Assembly (NCBI GenBank): GCA_965178125.1
Contig: CBCXTV010000009.1
Location: 1-49,171, forward strand
DNA: 49,171 nucleotides
Direction: 5' to 3'
Source: Bilabrum cf. latius
Lineage: Eukaryota > Bigyra: Bicosoecida > Bigyra > Bicosoecida
Part shown: positions 15,043 through 26,159 of the stretch, piece by piece
Layout: each line of letters opens with the position of its first letter
Position numbering within the stretch: position 1 is the stretch's first letter
The notes under the pieces: generated by a model
Database searches by the model: none
What the model saw: the letters and a program-made list of their open reading frames with translations, nothing else
Told to the model about the DNA's origin: nothing
Program-made: the position numbers and the translations under genes

Positions 15043-15582
15043 GGATTTCGGTGGCTGCGGCGGCATGGATTTCGGTGGCAGCGGCATGGATTTCGATGGC
15101 GGCGGCATGGATTTCGGAGGCGGCGCCGGCATGGATTTCGGTGGCGGCGGCATGGATTTCGATAGCTGCGGCGGCATGGATTTCGGTGGCGGCGGTATGC
15201 ATTTCGGTGGCGGCGTCGGCGTCGGGCCTTCTACACCAGCGGCATATGCTTCCGTTGGCAGCGCGCCGTCGGCATCTCTCTGTGTGGCAGGAATCGGGTG
15301 TCTCTCTGTGTGGCAGGGTCCACGTGGCGTAGCGGTTGCAGAGGAAGCTGATCGGCATCTTCAGCTCCGCGTGGCGCCGCGCACGCCCGGCACGGATGTC
15401 GATGGCGGCGGCGGCATGGATTTCGGTGGCGGCGGCATGAATTTCGATGCTGGCGGCGGGATGGATTTCGATGGCGGCGGCGGCAAAGATTTCGGTGGCG
15501 ACGGCATGGATTTCGATGGCAGCGGCATGGATTTCGATGGCGGCGGCGGCATGGATTTCGATAGCGCCGGCATGGATTTCTC
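15043..15582. repeat. Minisatellites A and B (U2)
   Basis: Copies of the blocks at 396-573 and 751-934, with the intervening spacer. U2 has one substitution near 15292 (GGAATC instead of GGGATC). Confidence 0.85.
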
Positions 15583-17090
15583 CAGGGTCTCGACGATGTC
15601 CGGGTCCGCTTCGCCCAATGTGCTTTCGCTGGCAGCGCGCTGTCGGCATCTCTCTGTGTGGCAAGGGTCAGGCGTCTCTCTGTGTGGCAGGGGTCCAGGT
15701 GGCGTAGCGGTTGCAAAGGAAGCTGATCGGCACCCTAAGCTCCACGTGGCGCCGCGCACGCCTAGTACACCAGCTCGTGTTGGGCCAGGTGGCACCGCGT
15801 CCTTTCTGGGACCTTGTTGACTTTGACGCTCCAGTCGCAGCAGCCCGCGGTCCGCCATTCCCAGCTTTTCCTATCGCAAGGACCACAGGGCGAGCGCTTC
15901 GCCGGCCCCATCTGGAGGCCCATCCTGGGTCACTGACTACCGCCAAATGCCACGATCGCCGGATTCCGCATGGGCCGACCCGGGTGGATCGGGAGACGGA
16001 GCGCTTCGCTTGTCGGTCCGAGGCAAGGCCTCACCTCCAGGTGTACATCAGTCTTGCTCTCATGGGACCGCGGCGCTTGAAAGGGGCCCCGGTCGCGACC
16101 CTTTTCGAGGCCCGTCCCCGGTTCCTTTTTTGGGGCCCTCGAGGACCCCACAGTAGCGTGACACAAAGCGCCCTTGGGCGGGCTTGTTTTCGGGGCCAGA
16201 TTTGGGTCCCGAAAGGTGTGCTCGAAAGAGGGGATCGTCAACAGTTCGTAGGGACGCTTCGCGGGCCGGGTTTTGGCCCCGAAAGGGGTGCTCGAAAAGG
16301 GGACGCCAACAGGTCGTGGGACCTACCATTCACCAGTGCGCTTTTTTTCCACCTGCTCTCCGCGTCACTCGGTTCACGTATACTACCTAAACGAGGCGGA
16401 ATTCCGACTCGTCGGAGGGCGCCGTAGAGCTCGCCGGTCAAGCGTCAACCCGTGTGTGACCAGCGTAGGGGCGATCCAAGTGAGCCCGCTGTGCGAGGTA
16501 TTCCTGGATCGCTGTTCGAAAGAGCTTTCGGAGCCCGCCTTGAGAGCTCAAGTGGTCCGTCCGCCTCTAGACGCGCCGCGGAAAGTCGTACAGAAGTAGA
16601 ATGACCGCGAGCATGCCGGCCGGCGTGGCTCACTGACTGCCCTCGGCGGCCGCCGGGTGAACTTGAACATTTCGCAGAACACTTTCTGCTTGGTGTTCCC
16701 GAGCTCGGCGATGACGTTGTATTATATGGGCCAGCTGCGGGAATGCTGGGGAGGCCAGCATCAGTGGGTGGCGAGGAAGACCAATTCCTTCCGGTGGGCA
16801 GAGGGGTCCAAGTGCCGAAAGCGACGTTCCTTCTTGCCTTGCAGGGGTTCCATGGCCAGTCGACCGGGGCCGTAACTGTGAACGGCGCCTGGCTCGGCCA
16901 CGTCTTTCTATTCTCGGAGCTCAGCCTCGATCAGGAGGCCGGGCCTCCTAGGGTGACAGCAGCCGCGCGAGTCCTCCTCCACTGGAGCCGGCATGGTGGC
17001 CTCCAGCAATCGCTCCCAGATCAAGCCGTGCGGCGCCGGAGGCATGTGTCCAACGCGCATGCCTGCTCCACCAGCGGCATGTGTGGCGCG

Positions 17091-17184
17091 AGCATGGATT
17101 TCGGTGGTGGCGGCGGCATGGATTTCGGTGGCGGCGGCGGCATGGATTTCGGTGGCAGCGGCATGGATTTCGATGGCGGCGGCC
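17091..17184. repeat. Minisatellite C (U2)
   Basis: Copy of 2444-2537. Confidence 0.8.
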
Positions 17185-17215
17185 GAGGAAGGACCATCGC
17201 GACTCTATCTTCAGC

Positions 17216-17241
17216 CGGGAAACGAGCCTTCAGCCGTCCCG
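17216..17241 (+). repeat. Conserved-loop hairpin H1 (U2)
   Basis: Identical to 2569-2594. Confidence 0.7.
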
Positions 17242-17317
17242 CGCATGAAGTGGTCTCATGTCGTCAGTATCTCCGTTCCGCAATCAAGCGTTCCTTATGT
17301 TTGGGGGTAAGCGTGTT

Positions 17318-17672
17318 CGCCCGCGCGCACCCGCCCGCCCGCCCGCCCGCGCCCACACGCCCGCCCGCGCCGACCCGCCCGCCCACCCGCGACCGACCAC
17401 CCACCCGCAAGTCCCAGCCCGCCCGCCCGCCCGCGCCCGGCCGCCCGCCCGCCCGTCCGCCCGCCCGCCCGCCCGCCCGCCCGCGCAGGCGACCGCCCGC
17501 CCGTCCGGGCGCCCGCCCGCCCACCCGAGCGAACGCCCGCCCGCCCGCCGTCCCGCGCGCCCGCGCACACCGCCCGCCCGCCCGCCCGGCCGCCCGCTCG
17601 CCCCCCCGCACGACCGCCCGCCCGCCCGCCCGCCCGCCCGCCCGCCCACCCGCCTGCCCGCCCGCCCGCCCA
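17318..17672. repeat. CCCG-rich array 1 (U2)
   Basis: A few bases shorter than in U1. CGCACACCGCCC replaces CGCACCCGCCC near 17564. Confidence 0.9.
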
Positions 17673-17720
17673 CTGGTGACATTGGCGAAACGACAGTTTC
17701 GCTGTGCCCATCTCCACCAT

Positions 17721-17762
17721 ATCGAAATGATGAAACGAGCCCGTCGCCGTCTTCATTTCGAT
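17721..17762 (+). repeat. Conserved-loop hairpin H2 (U2)
   Basis: Same stem and loop as 3077-3118. Confidence 0.8.
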
Positions 17763-18102
17763 CCCAGCATGATCGCAGAATCGCTCAGACATAATCGCTC
17801 CGGCACGCAATTACGGGAAAATGAAATCACCCGCAGGTCTACCGCGCACGGCAGGAGCGTGCGGATATCTGCACACGAACCACCGACCGAGTAACGACAG
17901 CACAAAAGTGCGCGCGACACACCGATACCCTTCACCAACGCACGGGCGCATGTTCGGGAATGGGGCTCAGGATCGAGCGCACTGTCGGAAATGGGACTTG
18001 ACATGAAGCTTCCCATCAGTGGCTCGCCCCCGCATTGCTCTCGGCTCGAGACACATATTAATATGCCTGTGTACGATCGAATCGTACCACCACACTCGGG
18101 CC

Positions 18103-18744
18103 ATGGAAGCGACAATCGCGTCGCTCGCGAACGCGACGCGGGCGCTTCAGCAGGCAGTTCGGCGTGCCAGAGAGCAACACCGGCGGCAAACAGCTCGCAT
18201 AGCACAACTGGAAAGACACGCCCGATTTTTGGCGGTCTTCGTTGACGTCGTCACCGCAGAGGCTTATCTGCGCCAAAAATGGCGGAATGCACCGGCTCCG
18301 GCTCTTGACGACGCGATCGCAAGTCTTCGTGCATGGCACGCTCCTCTTACGGAAGACGGTGTGCTCCGAGAGCAACAACGTCCATGGAGGTCAGAGCGTC
18401 TACAAGCGGCCACGATGACATCGCGGTTCTTGCGAGAACATGATCTGCACAGGTGGGTTCACGAGCAGAACTACGCCAATACACTCGCACCGACGACGAA
18501 CGTTTCCTCGACATTACGCAGGCTCACGAGTACCGATTCCGCGGGAGCCGGACCCGAGGCATCTAGAAAAAGACAAAGCATCCGACAGTGGTGCCGGCGT
18601 TGGCGACGACGCTGGCAGGTGTCGCTCGGAACCGGGCTTCGACTCGATGCAGAATGTGTGGATCGACGACGCCTAAAGGCCACCGGACAGTGGCAAAAAC
18701 ACATCCGACGTTTCACGAAGAAAACCCAAAACGGGGCCATATAG
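18103..18744 (+). CDS. Transposase N-terminal part (U2, frame partly regained)
   Basis: 213 codons. U2 shares the missing T near 18508 with U1 but has an extra T near 18538 (GATTCCGC against GATCCGC). Only about 11 residues are out of frame, and the basic segment RQSIRQWCRRWRRRW is read in the same frame as the N-terminus. The frame ends inside the 167-base insertion. The extra T may be a sequencing error or a real compensating change. Confidence 0.45.
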   Translation: MEATIASLANATRALQQAVRRAREQHRRQTARIAQLERHARFLAVFVDVVTAEAYLRQKWRNAPAPALDDAIASLRAWHAPLTEDGVLREQQRPWRSERLQAATMTSRFLREHDLHRWVHEQNYANTLAPTTNVSSTLRRLTSTDSAGAGPEASRKRQSIRQWCRRWRRRWQVSLGTGLRLDAECVDRRRLKATGQWQKHIRRFTKKTQNGAI

Positions 18745-18860
18745 CGGCCCTGGTTTCGGGGTCCGCACATATAGAACAAATACACTCTGGGCCCGGAAAA
18801 CGCCCCCAAATTTGAGTAAAAAACCGGCTCAAAACGAATTTCGCGGCACGCGCGGTGTGG
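18694..18860. other. 167-base insertion or intron in the transposase (U2)
   Basis: Copy of 4049-4215, with the same GTGG direct repeats at its ends. Confidence 0.5.
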
Positions 18861-19556
18861 AAATGGTGCAACTTCTTGCGGGCCTTCGCGCCGCCGGACA
18901 AGTGCCCGGTCCACGTGAACATGGACGAAACAAGCATCCGACTCACCGCAGTTTCACAGGCAGGTTTTCTTGTGGAAGAAGCCCGACGCCGAGTTCGCGC
19001 AGCGGGAGGCTTGCGTCAACCGACTCCGAAGCGTGAGATGCGGAGCATGATCACACAGATCATCTTCATCGCCAACAACAGCGACATCCAACCCCACTTG
19101 CCGACCATATTCCTCTTCTCAGACCGCATTGTGAGTCGCGAGCAATTTGACGCCCTCCGCCGCGCGCTCCCTCCGAATGTGCTTCTCTTACGAGGCGCAA
19201 AGGGGGGGATGACCACCAAATTAATGTGTTGCACGCTGCGCGTGCTCGCCGATGCCCTCCATGCGTTCCGAGACACGCATCACTTTACTCTTAGCGCGGA
19301 CACGTATCGAGCTCACCTGGGTCGCGCCGTATGGCATACGGCAAGTCGACTCAATTTCCACTACCATCTAATCCCCGCGAAAATGACGTGGGCGCTCCAG
19401 CCTTGCGACACGCACATCTTCGCGATTTACAAGCGCGCCATTGAACATGAATATCAGCTCCGCATCGCGCACGCGTTACCGCGCGAGCGATGGCCACATG
19501 CGCTTTTCCACGCCGTGCTCGCGGCATTCGATCGTGTCATACGGCGACGCACGTGA
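18855..19556 (+). CDS. DDE endonuclease domain (U2)
   Basis: Same protein as 4210-4911, with all three acids (D24, D149, D185) and the same terminating TGA. Confidence 0.65.
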   Translation: MWKWCNFLRAFAPPDKCPVHVNMDETSIRLTAVSQAGFLVEEARRRVRAAGGLRQPTPKREMRSMITQIIFIANNSDIQPHLPTIFLFSDRIVSREQFDALRRALPPNVLLLRGAKGGMTTKLMCCTLRVLADALHAFRDTHHFTLSADTYRAHLGRAVWHTASRLNFHYHLIPAKMTWALQPCDTHIFAIYKRAIEHEYQLRIAHALPRERWPHALFHAVLAAFDRVIRRRT

Positions 19557-19595
19557 GATCAAACATTCCATAGCAATGGGCTTGAGGGCTCGCAA

Positions 19596-19898
19596 ATGAG
19601 TGTGTCAAAACGCGTTCTCAGTTTACTGCAGTGGCAAACAGTGCCCGAGGATGTGCATGAGTGGCCATCGTTCCATGAAATACAAAGTGTCTTCCCGGAT
19701 CGTAGCGTTGTCGACATCGATGCTAATATTGTTGCTTTCGCCACTCTGCTGCATGGCCCGCGAATGCATAACATTCCACGCGCGCATCGCATGACATACC
19801 GACGTCGGGCTGAGCGTTCTCCTATTGCCACCCGACGCGCGGCAGCGACGACGGCGTCAGCCGAGTTAGTTCCAGAACCCAGCACACCGGCGCCATGA
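19596..19898 (+). CDS. Transposase C-terminal tail (U2, 9-base insertion)
   Basis: 100 codons. Differs from U1 and U3 by a 9-base in-frame insertion at about 19725-19733, giving DIDANIVAFATLL in place of DIDAAFATLL. This is the only clear non-homopolymer insertion between units in this region. Confidence 0.45.
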   Translation: MSVSKRVLSLLQWQTVPEDVHEWPSFHEIQSVFPDRSVVDIDANIVAFATLLHGPRMHNIPRAHRMTYRRRAERSPIATRRAAATTASAELVPEPSTPAP

Positions 19899-20306
19899 CG
19901 ACCAGGACGCCGCCAGCGACGCCGACAGCGATCGCAAAACCGTCTCGCCGCCGCGATCCCCGGGGAGTGCGCCTGGGGCCACGTCCGTCGATGCCGTCAT
20001 CGACAAAGGCGAAGAAGCTGTGATGGTCACAGCAGAAACGCAGAGGTAGAAGCGGTGCCGGCAAAGTGGGAGGCGTCGGACCGACCAAAGCCTCCGGCAG
20101 CGGTAAGGAACTCTGAGACTTTGCTCGAGTAGATCGACCGCATGAGAGCGGAAAAAAACAAAGCGCGCGACCTGAAGAAGCAGGTCGCGAAGAACCTCAA
20201 AAACGCAGAAAGGAGAAAGGCGAAACTGAAGCGTAAGGGGCGTGAATTGAACGACGAGTATCTCATCGCAGTGCTGAAGATGCGACAGAATCCTCCGCAG
20301 GCGTGA
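19895..20306 (+). pseudogene. Lysine-rich second ORF, broken (U2)
   Basis: ATG 19895, with one C missing near 19911, so the frame departs after four codons. The same TAG replaces the D2 tyrosine codon. The C-terminal part is open as a 54-codon frame, listed separately. Confidence 0.4.
20142..20306 (+). CDS. Short basic coiled-coil ORF (U2)
   Basis: 54 codons from ATG 20142. It is readable here because the A run has seven A rather than the eight in U1. The sequence is Lys/Arg-rich and helical (DLKKQVAKNLKNAERRKAKL) and ends LIAVLKMRQNPPQA. It is the C-terminal half of the second ORF of the transposon module and could be made as a separate small protein. Confidence 0.35.
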   Translation: MRAEKNKARDLKKQVAKNLKNAERRKAKLKRKGRELNDEYLIAVLKMRQNPPQA

Positions 20307-20666
20307 TCCAGCCGTCAGCAAACGCAGTCTCCTCGACGGCTGTCAAGGCTCGTACAGCGAAAACCAAAGCCAATAAGAGTTGAACGAGCGCCGCTCAGAG
20401 AGCACCCGTATTGTCAGCAGGAAGCACACACATTCCCATCAGTCGAAGCACACCGCACACGAACTGACGCAGGAAAAAAAGCCAACATAGAGGCAAAGAA
20501 AATACAAAATGTCTCCTACCCATGCCCAAAATGAACTCGAAATACGGCAAAAAAATCTCAACATACAGTTTAAACACCACGATGAACGAAGAATAAAAGC
20601 ACAAAAACCTTCAAAGAAGCGCGTTTTTTTCGAAAATCAGTTCTCGAAGGGAATGCCAAAACACTC

Positions 20667-20849
20667 GAAAAAAAGCGGTGTCACCGCCGACCCCTCTTTT
20701 TTTGAGGTATACCGAGAAAGAAGGCCATTTTACTCGAAAAAAACCATGGTGCCACCAAAGCGGTGCCACCGCCCTATTAATATTTTTTAAGGGCCGAGAA
20801 TGGTGACACCGCTTTTTCTCGAGTAAAAAAAGAGGGCGGTGACACCACC
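20667..20849. promoter_or_regulatory. GGTGNCACC palindrome cluster (U2)
   Basis: Copy of 6011-6197. The first site is at 20677-20685 and the last at 20838-20846. Confidence 0.55.
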
Positions 20850-21585
20850 TTTGGGGGCCAAAAAGAGCGAAAAGAGGGGTCGCCAAGAGGCCTTTGCCGG
20901 CCTTTGCGGAAGGACCTGCGTCGGCTTCACCTCATTGCAAGGGTTCCCGCGCAAAGTGAGTGGTACGCATCTGGTGGTGGAAGAGTTGTGTGAAGGAACG
21001 TGGTGTGCGAGGGAGATCTTCCGGAGAGGCATATGTGTCGTATGCTGCACACGGACCCTGAAGATGAGCGACAAAGGCATTCGGGAGAAGAAGCAGTTTT
21101 AGTGAGAAGGGTGGGTACGTGTCGGGATAAGGATGCAATCCTAGTGGTGTGCGCGGCGGGTTAACGCAGGTAATCGGTGGAGGATTGGGAAGTCGTGGTG
21201 GGAGGGTGGAGATAGGTGGGACGTCAATGATGGTGGAAGGTGTAATGTGGGCGAGGAGACTCGGGTCCGGGTTTGTCGGCGTTCCTGAAACGTCAGGACA
21301 TGGTGGGACCCAGGCTCTCTTGCGCGGCCGAAGGGTCCCCTCGGGCACGCTTGCCTGGGTCTGTGGCCGCTATTCTAGTTCCTGAAGACGTGTGCGCGGC
21401 GGCTGTCAAGGGCATCCGGGCAGGGTCGTGTGCCGGGCTGCGACGGTTCTGGCAGAAGTAAAATGGTGTGGCATGGTAAGGTGCGCTGTTGTTTGTGTTT
21501 TTGTGCAAGACGTCGGAATCCGATGCTGTTTGGCCTAGTGTTGTGTGTCCCTCGCATTCATTGTGTTTCCCTTGTCCCTGTGACG

Positions 21586-23229
21586 ATGAATGTATCGTCA
21601 TCCGCGCCGTTGTGGGATGACGTGGTTGTCGCGTCGTCGCCCAAGTTGAAGCGCCGGCGTATGTCTGCGAAGGGTGTCCTGGCGTCGTCATACATCGACG
21701 TCAAGCAAACTCCGTCCATGTCGTCTTCTTCCTCTGGAGCTGCGGTCTCAACTGATAGTTCCGCTCAGGAGCCTTGTGCCCAGTGGAAGGTTTTAGCCGC
21801 GTCCTTGGGCGACATTCCGACGGTGCAGAGCATGCAGAACCGGACCGTCAAGCAGCGTCGGGACTTTCTGAAAGGTCGGACACGTCTGTTTCTATGGCGA
21901 GCCGTAGAGAGAGGTTTGGAGATGCCCGCGGTGCTGCAGGGGACGTCCCTGACGAGTGCGAAGTCTTTCTGTGAATTTCGTGCCAAGTTTGGTGCATTGT
22001 CTTTGGAAGCGAAGAAGACCGTGTCGCAGTTGTATTTGACGGCGGCCAACATAGACCGCGATTCAGTCGCCGATCTCCTGATTCCTGACAATGAGACTCG
22101 TGGCCCGCGCTGTAGGACCTTTCTGACCTTCACTTCCGCAGAATGGTTTTTTGCGGATGCGGAGGTGCGTGCGTGCGCATGCGTTGACGACGCTGCGCTT
22201 TTGCTCATGCGTCGTGCCGACGTTGTGCGTCTGTGGCACGAGTTTGTTTCTTATGCGCGCGCGCTTGGCGTGTTCATTGGAGCAACGCACCGGGCCATCT
22301 GTGCGGAGATATGTCCGCGGACCTTTCACCGACAGCGGAGCGCTCAAGTGCATTTTCACGTGTGCTTTCTCCGAGGTGCAGTGCCTGGTTTCCTTCGCGT
22401 GGTCAGTCACGGGGAAACGTCGTTTCGTGGCGTTTTCCCGTATATGCGACTTCCCGAATGTTTTGAGGGCCTGTCGCGCAACGGCGTCGGCGAGTGGTTT
22501 CCATACTTTTACTGCTGTGTCAAGAAAGTCGGTCATCTGTGGACCGATTTCAACCGGCAGCCGTTCCGCGATTATCCTGTGCACGCGCCATGGGTCATGC
22601 AGCTGGCCCAGAGCGAAAAGCTGTCGACGGACGCGGCGCGTGTGCTTCTTGAGCGCGTTGGCATCGGTGCGACTCGGTATCTAGCCCACCTTGATCTCAT
22701 GGACCGGGCGCGTGCGTGCGAACGGGTGGAAGCGTACCGCTTCGCGTTGCGACGTCGCGCGTGGAGAAGCGTGCCGGACGTCAAGGGTTGGCTCCGTCAG
22801 TACGGCGTTTTAATGGAACGGTACCGCTTTCTAGTCTTGGACGGTCCAACGGGCACCGGAAAAACCTCGTTCGCGCGGACGTTACAGCCGGAACGGATGT
22901 GTGTGTTCGAAGTGAATTGTTCGGGCGACACGTTTGCGTCACTAGAAGATTTCGTTTGGGAACGGGACGGGTTGATGTTGTTCGAAGACATCAGTCCCGC
23001 GATCGTTGTGGCGCAGCGGAAGCTCTTCCAGGCGTCGATGGCCCGTGTACGGCTTACAAGTTCGTCGTACCATGGGTATCAGTATGAAGTTTTCGCCCAT
23101 GGAACACGCATGGTGTGCACGTCGAATCATTGGGACACGGGTCTCCAAGCGTTGTCCGATGAGGACCGCGTGTGGATTCTTGGCAACCAGATATACGTGT
23201 CGGTAAAAGACCCGTTGTGGATGGAGTGA
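21586..23229 (+). CDS. Rep-like HUH-SF3 initiator (U2)
   Basis: 547 codons, protein identical to 6934-8577, including VHFHVCF, GPTGTGKTS, LFED and VCTSN. No frameshift or stop, in contrast to nearly every other frame in the unit. Confidence 0.75.
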   Translation: MNVSSSAPLWDDVVVASSPKLKRRRMSAKGVLASSYIDVKQTPSMSSSSSGAAVSTDSSAQEPCAQWKVLAASLGDIPTVQSMQNRTVKQRRDFLKGRTRLFLWRAVERGLEMPAVLQGTSLTSAKSFCEFRAKFGALSLEAKKTVSQLYLTAANIDRDSVADLLIPDNETRGPRCRTFLTFTSAEWFFADAEVRACACVDDAALLLMRRADVVRLWHEFVSYARALGVFIGATHRAICAEICPRTFHRQRSAQVHFHVCFLRGAVPGFLRVVSHGETSFRGVFPYMRLPECFEGLSRNGVGEWFPYFYCCVKKVGHLWTDFNRQPFRDYPVHAPWVMQLAQSEKLSTDAARVLLERVGIGATRYLAHLDLMDRARACERVEAYRFALRRRAWRSVPDVKGWLRQYGVLMERYRFLVLDGPTGTGKTSFARTLQPERMCVFEVNCSGDTFASLEDFVWERDGLMLFEDISPAIVVAQRKLFQASMARVRLTSSSYHGYQYEVFAHGTRMVCTSNHWDTGLQALSDEDRVWILGNQIYVSVKDPLWME

Positions 23230-23305
23230 CGACAATATGCCTTTCGCATGCAATGAACAGCATTTCAGTCATGTCTTCAGCAATATGTTGTCGCTCCGTC
23301 CACAT

Positions 23306-23399
23306 GCAGGGCAGAATGGGAGCCGGAGTCCCTACCCATCCATTGCCCTGCGGGTCGGGCAGAACGGGATCAGGAGTCTCCTACCCATCCCGCTGTCCG
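23306..23399 (+). promoter_or_regulatory. Twin stem-loops after Rep (U2)
   Basis: As at 8654-8748, but one C is missing near 23341, so the inner stem of the first hairpin is weakened. The second hairpin is intact. Confidence 0.45.
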
Positions 23400-23599
23400 G
23401 TGCGTGTGGCACGTTCCGTCTCGATGGTGTGTTCCTCTTTGCGGTGGTACAGCGAATGCATGGATGGATCTGCGTTGCGGTTGTTTTACTCTGTGTATAG
23501 GCCCGCCTTCGCGGTGACAGTCGTAACAGTTTGCTTGCGAGGCGTGCGGTCGACGTTTGAAATTGCGTGGTGTGGGTTCGTCACGTGGTTCTTGTCCCG

Positions 23600-23948
23600 T
23601 TCGCTCGGCCCGTCCGCGCCCGCTCGGCCGCCCGCTCGCGTTCGCGCGTTTTTTTCGCCGCGCCCGCGCGGTCGCCGGCGCGCGCCCGCCTTTGCGCCCT
23701 CGTGCGCCCGCCCGTTCGCCCGTCCGCGTTCGCCCGCCCGCTCGTCCGCCCGCGCATCCGCCCGCCCGCCCGCGCACCCGTGCGCTCGCTCATGTGCGCG
23801 CCAGCGTGCCCGTGCGCGCATCCGCCCGCGCGGCCGTCCGTCCGCGCGCCCGCTCGTTCGTCCGCTCATCCGCCCGTACGCCCGCCCGTTCGTTTGCGCG
23901 CACGTCCGGCCGCCTGCCTTGTCCATTTGCAGGTCCGCCCGCCCGTGG
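23600..23948. repeat. CCCG-rich array 2 (U2)
   Basis: Differs from U1 and U3 by loss of a few bases near 23608 and gain of a T run near 23650. Confidence 0.85.
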
Positions 23949-24003
23949 TCCCATTCGATACCTTCGCGCCATGAGATTTCTGTCATGGTTATGCGCACAA
24001 AGC

Positions 24004-24041
24004 CGAAATGACGAAATGAGCTTGTCGCCGTCGTCATTTCG
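24004..24041 (+). repeat. Conserved-loop hairpin H3 (U2)
   Basis: Identical to 9352-9389. Confidence 0.85.
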
Positions 24042-24681
24042 AGATTAGGGAAAGTTGCCAGGTTCAGCGTTCATAGTCGCAATGACATTCAATTGCTGTT
24101 CCAAAGGAATCAGCGGTGTGATTCCTGCGCATCACAAATGTGCGAATGCATCCGAATGCCGATCGTCCGCCGGGCGAAGACAGCGGACGAGGGTGCGCAA
24201 TTCATCGATTCCATGCAGGAGCCTACAGGCGCGTGTTTGAGCCTGTTCTCATGACGGATCACATTGTAGCAAGCTTGTGTTTTACATGAGGCTTCGCATG
24301 GGTGGTTTCGCCCCCACAGCGCTGTCGGCTGGAGACGAATCTGCAAGCGATTGATCCATTGCCTGTGGTAGGCAGAGTTTGCGAGTCGGGCATCATCGGA
24401 CCGCAACCAGTACGGAAATTGTAGGCGTGATGCGTTGATGCAGTGTGATGTCAAGGCCATTGAGTGATGTGCGGCTACGCGTTACATTGGAACGGACCAT
24501 GACGATATAGTCGTGTTGGCTGGCAGATTCCCTGTTTCGGAGGTTCGGCCTCGGATCTTGTCGTGTCGCGTTCGCTCGTTGACCAGCCCGGCTTATGCCA
24601 TGGCTGGCACGTTGGATGCAGCGGCGATAGCGACGCAGAAAACGCTCGCGGAACTCGACGTGTCAGACGGATTCGCGTTTG

Positions 24682-24843
24682 ATGGAAGTGAAGTTTGACG
24701 TCCGGGATGGTGTCGTGCTTGTGGCAACTGAGAAGCGGGACTGGTGTGCCAAGTTAGTTTTCGCAAAGCCTGGCGAAGTCGTGTTGGCGGCCCGCTGGTA
24801 TGCACATTGCAGGCATTTCGGATTGTTTTTCACGCGTGGATAG
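24682..24843 (+). CDS. Small strand-rich ORF, altered C-terminus (U2)
   Basis: Counterpart of 10028-10198. An extra G near 24789 shifts the last part, ending at TAG 24843. Confidence 0.3.
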   Translation: MEVKFDVRDGVVLVATEKRDWCAKLVFAKPGEVVLAARWYAHCRHFGLFFTRG

Positions 24844-24856
24844 CTTGATGTGAGGC

Positions 24857-25307
24857 ATGTGCGATGAGATGGTTCCGTATGACCAGCTTACAGTGTCTGG
24901 TCAACAACGGGCGCACAGACGGTTGTATAAATTGTTGAAGGATTTGAAGCATCGCATTTGTGTGGTCGAGGCAGCATCGTTTGCCGACGGTGCGGCTGTT
25001 CCGACTTCACGTGTGCGGAGACATACTTCTCCCACATGTGCCAGAAGAGCGTTGTCAACGTTCATGTGTGTCTTAGCGCTCGAATCGAGGATGCTGGGCA
25101 TTGTGTGGCAGACATCACTCGCTCTTTTGTTTTGGGGCAAGCAATCAGGAGATGGTGGAACGCCTTATCTTTTCTGAGTCGGCGGATCGTTTGCGTGGTT
25201 ATTTTGTGGAGTGGACGCATCCGATGGAAATACAGGATCCCATCACCACCGTGATGGACACAGACTCGTCGGGGTGCGACGACGGGCCGCACGGCACCTC
25301 CCAGTAA
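24857..25307 (+). pseudogene. Zinc-ribbon/OB-fold-like fragments (U2)
   Basis: Copy of 10202-10652, with the same three-frame arrangement. Confidence 0.3.
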
Positions 25308-25331
25308 ACGAGCCTGTCGCCGTTCGGGGGG
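25297..25331 (+). repeat. Conserved-loop hairpin H4 (U2)
   Basis: As at 10642-10677 with one G fewer in the right arm. Confidence 0.6.
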
Positions 25332-25497
25332 CCACGCCGCCGTCACCTCAGCGCAAGCCGTCGTGGCGCGTTTCAAGTGGGCGGCGTGAGCGGCGCGAGG
25401 GACTTCTCGCGCGATACGATCACAGTCGAGGCTCGGACTGGGGCCGTGTTTTGAAAAGCCCGTGCGCGTTCGTGTTTTCCCGTTTTTGTGCCTCGTT

Positions 25498-25763
25498 CCG
25501 CCCGTCTGCCCGCCCGCCCGCCCGCCCGCCCGCCCGCGCCCGCCTGCCCGCCCGCGCCCGCTCGCCCATCGTGCCCGCCCGCCGGCGCCCACCCGCCCGC
25601 CCGTCCGCGCGCCCGCCCGCGCTCGATCGCCCGCCCGTCCGTCCGCGCACATCCGGTCGTCCGCCCGCGCACGCGCGCGTGCCCACCCGCCAGCCCGCCC
25701 GGCTGCTCGTCCGGTCACTCGGTCGTTCGCCCGTTCGCCCGTTTGACCGCCCGCCCGCCCGGT
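25498..25763. repeat. CCCG-rich array 3 (U2)
   Basis: Copy of 10846-11116, slightly shorter. Confidence 0.85.
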
Positions 25764-26116
25764 AGACGCATCGAGATATGTTTCATGTCCGTCATGTGGG
25801 TTTCCTTTTCCCGTTATGCACGACGATCTTTAAATAGCGGTTCGTGTATCTCGTGCTCCGGTCAGTTGGATGTCGTTTGGTCGTGAGGGTGTTCGGGCAC
25901 AGTTCGTTTGGGGACAACTGGCGGTTGTCGCCACACGCGTTGTGGCGTCGACTCTTCGATCTCGTTGATTATGGCTTGAAAAACGATGACGGAAGCCACA
26001 GCGGGTGGTAAGTATCTCCAAAGGTGGAATCATGTGTACAGTGTTGCTCGATTTCAGCCCCGTGCGCCAAAAAAACGGCCCCAATTTCGGTGCTGCTTTC
26101 GCCCCCGAAAAGCGAG

Positions 26117-26159
26117 CACGAAAAAGTGAAGCCCGACTGTCGGGCTTCACTTTTTCGTG
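26117..26159. repeat. Perfect 43-base palindrome (U2)
   Basis: Identical to 11467-11509. Confidence 0.95.

Larger units (their letters stand above)
17183..20852 (+). mobile_element. Transposon-like module (U2)
   Basis: Copy of the module at 2536-6200, with the same inferred left edge and an approximate right edge. Confidence 0.5.
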
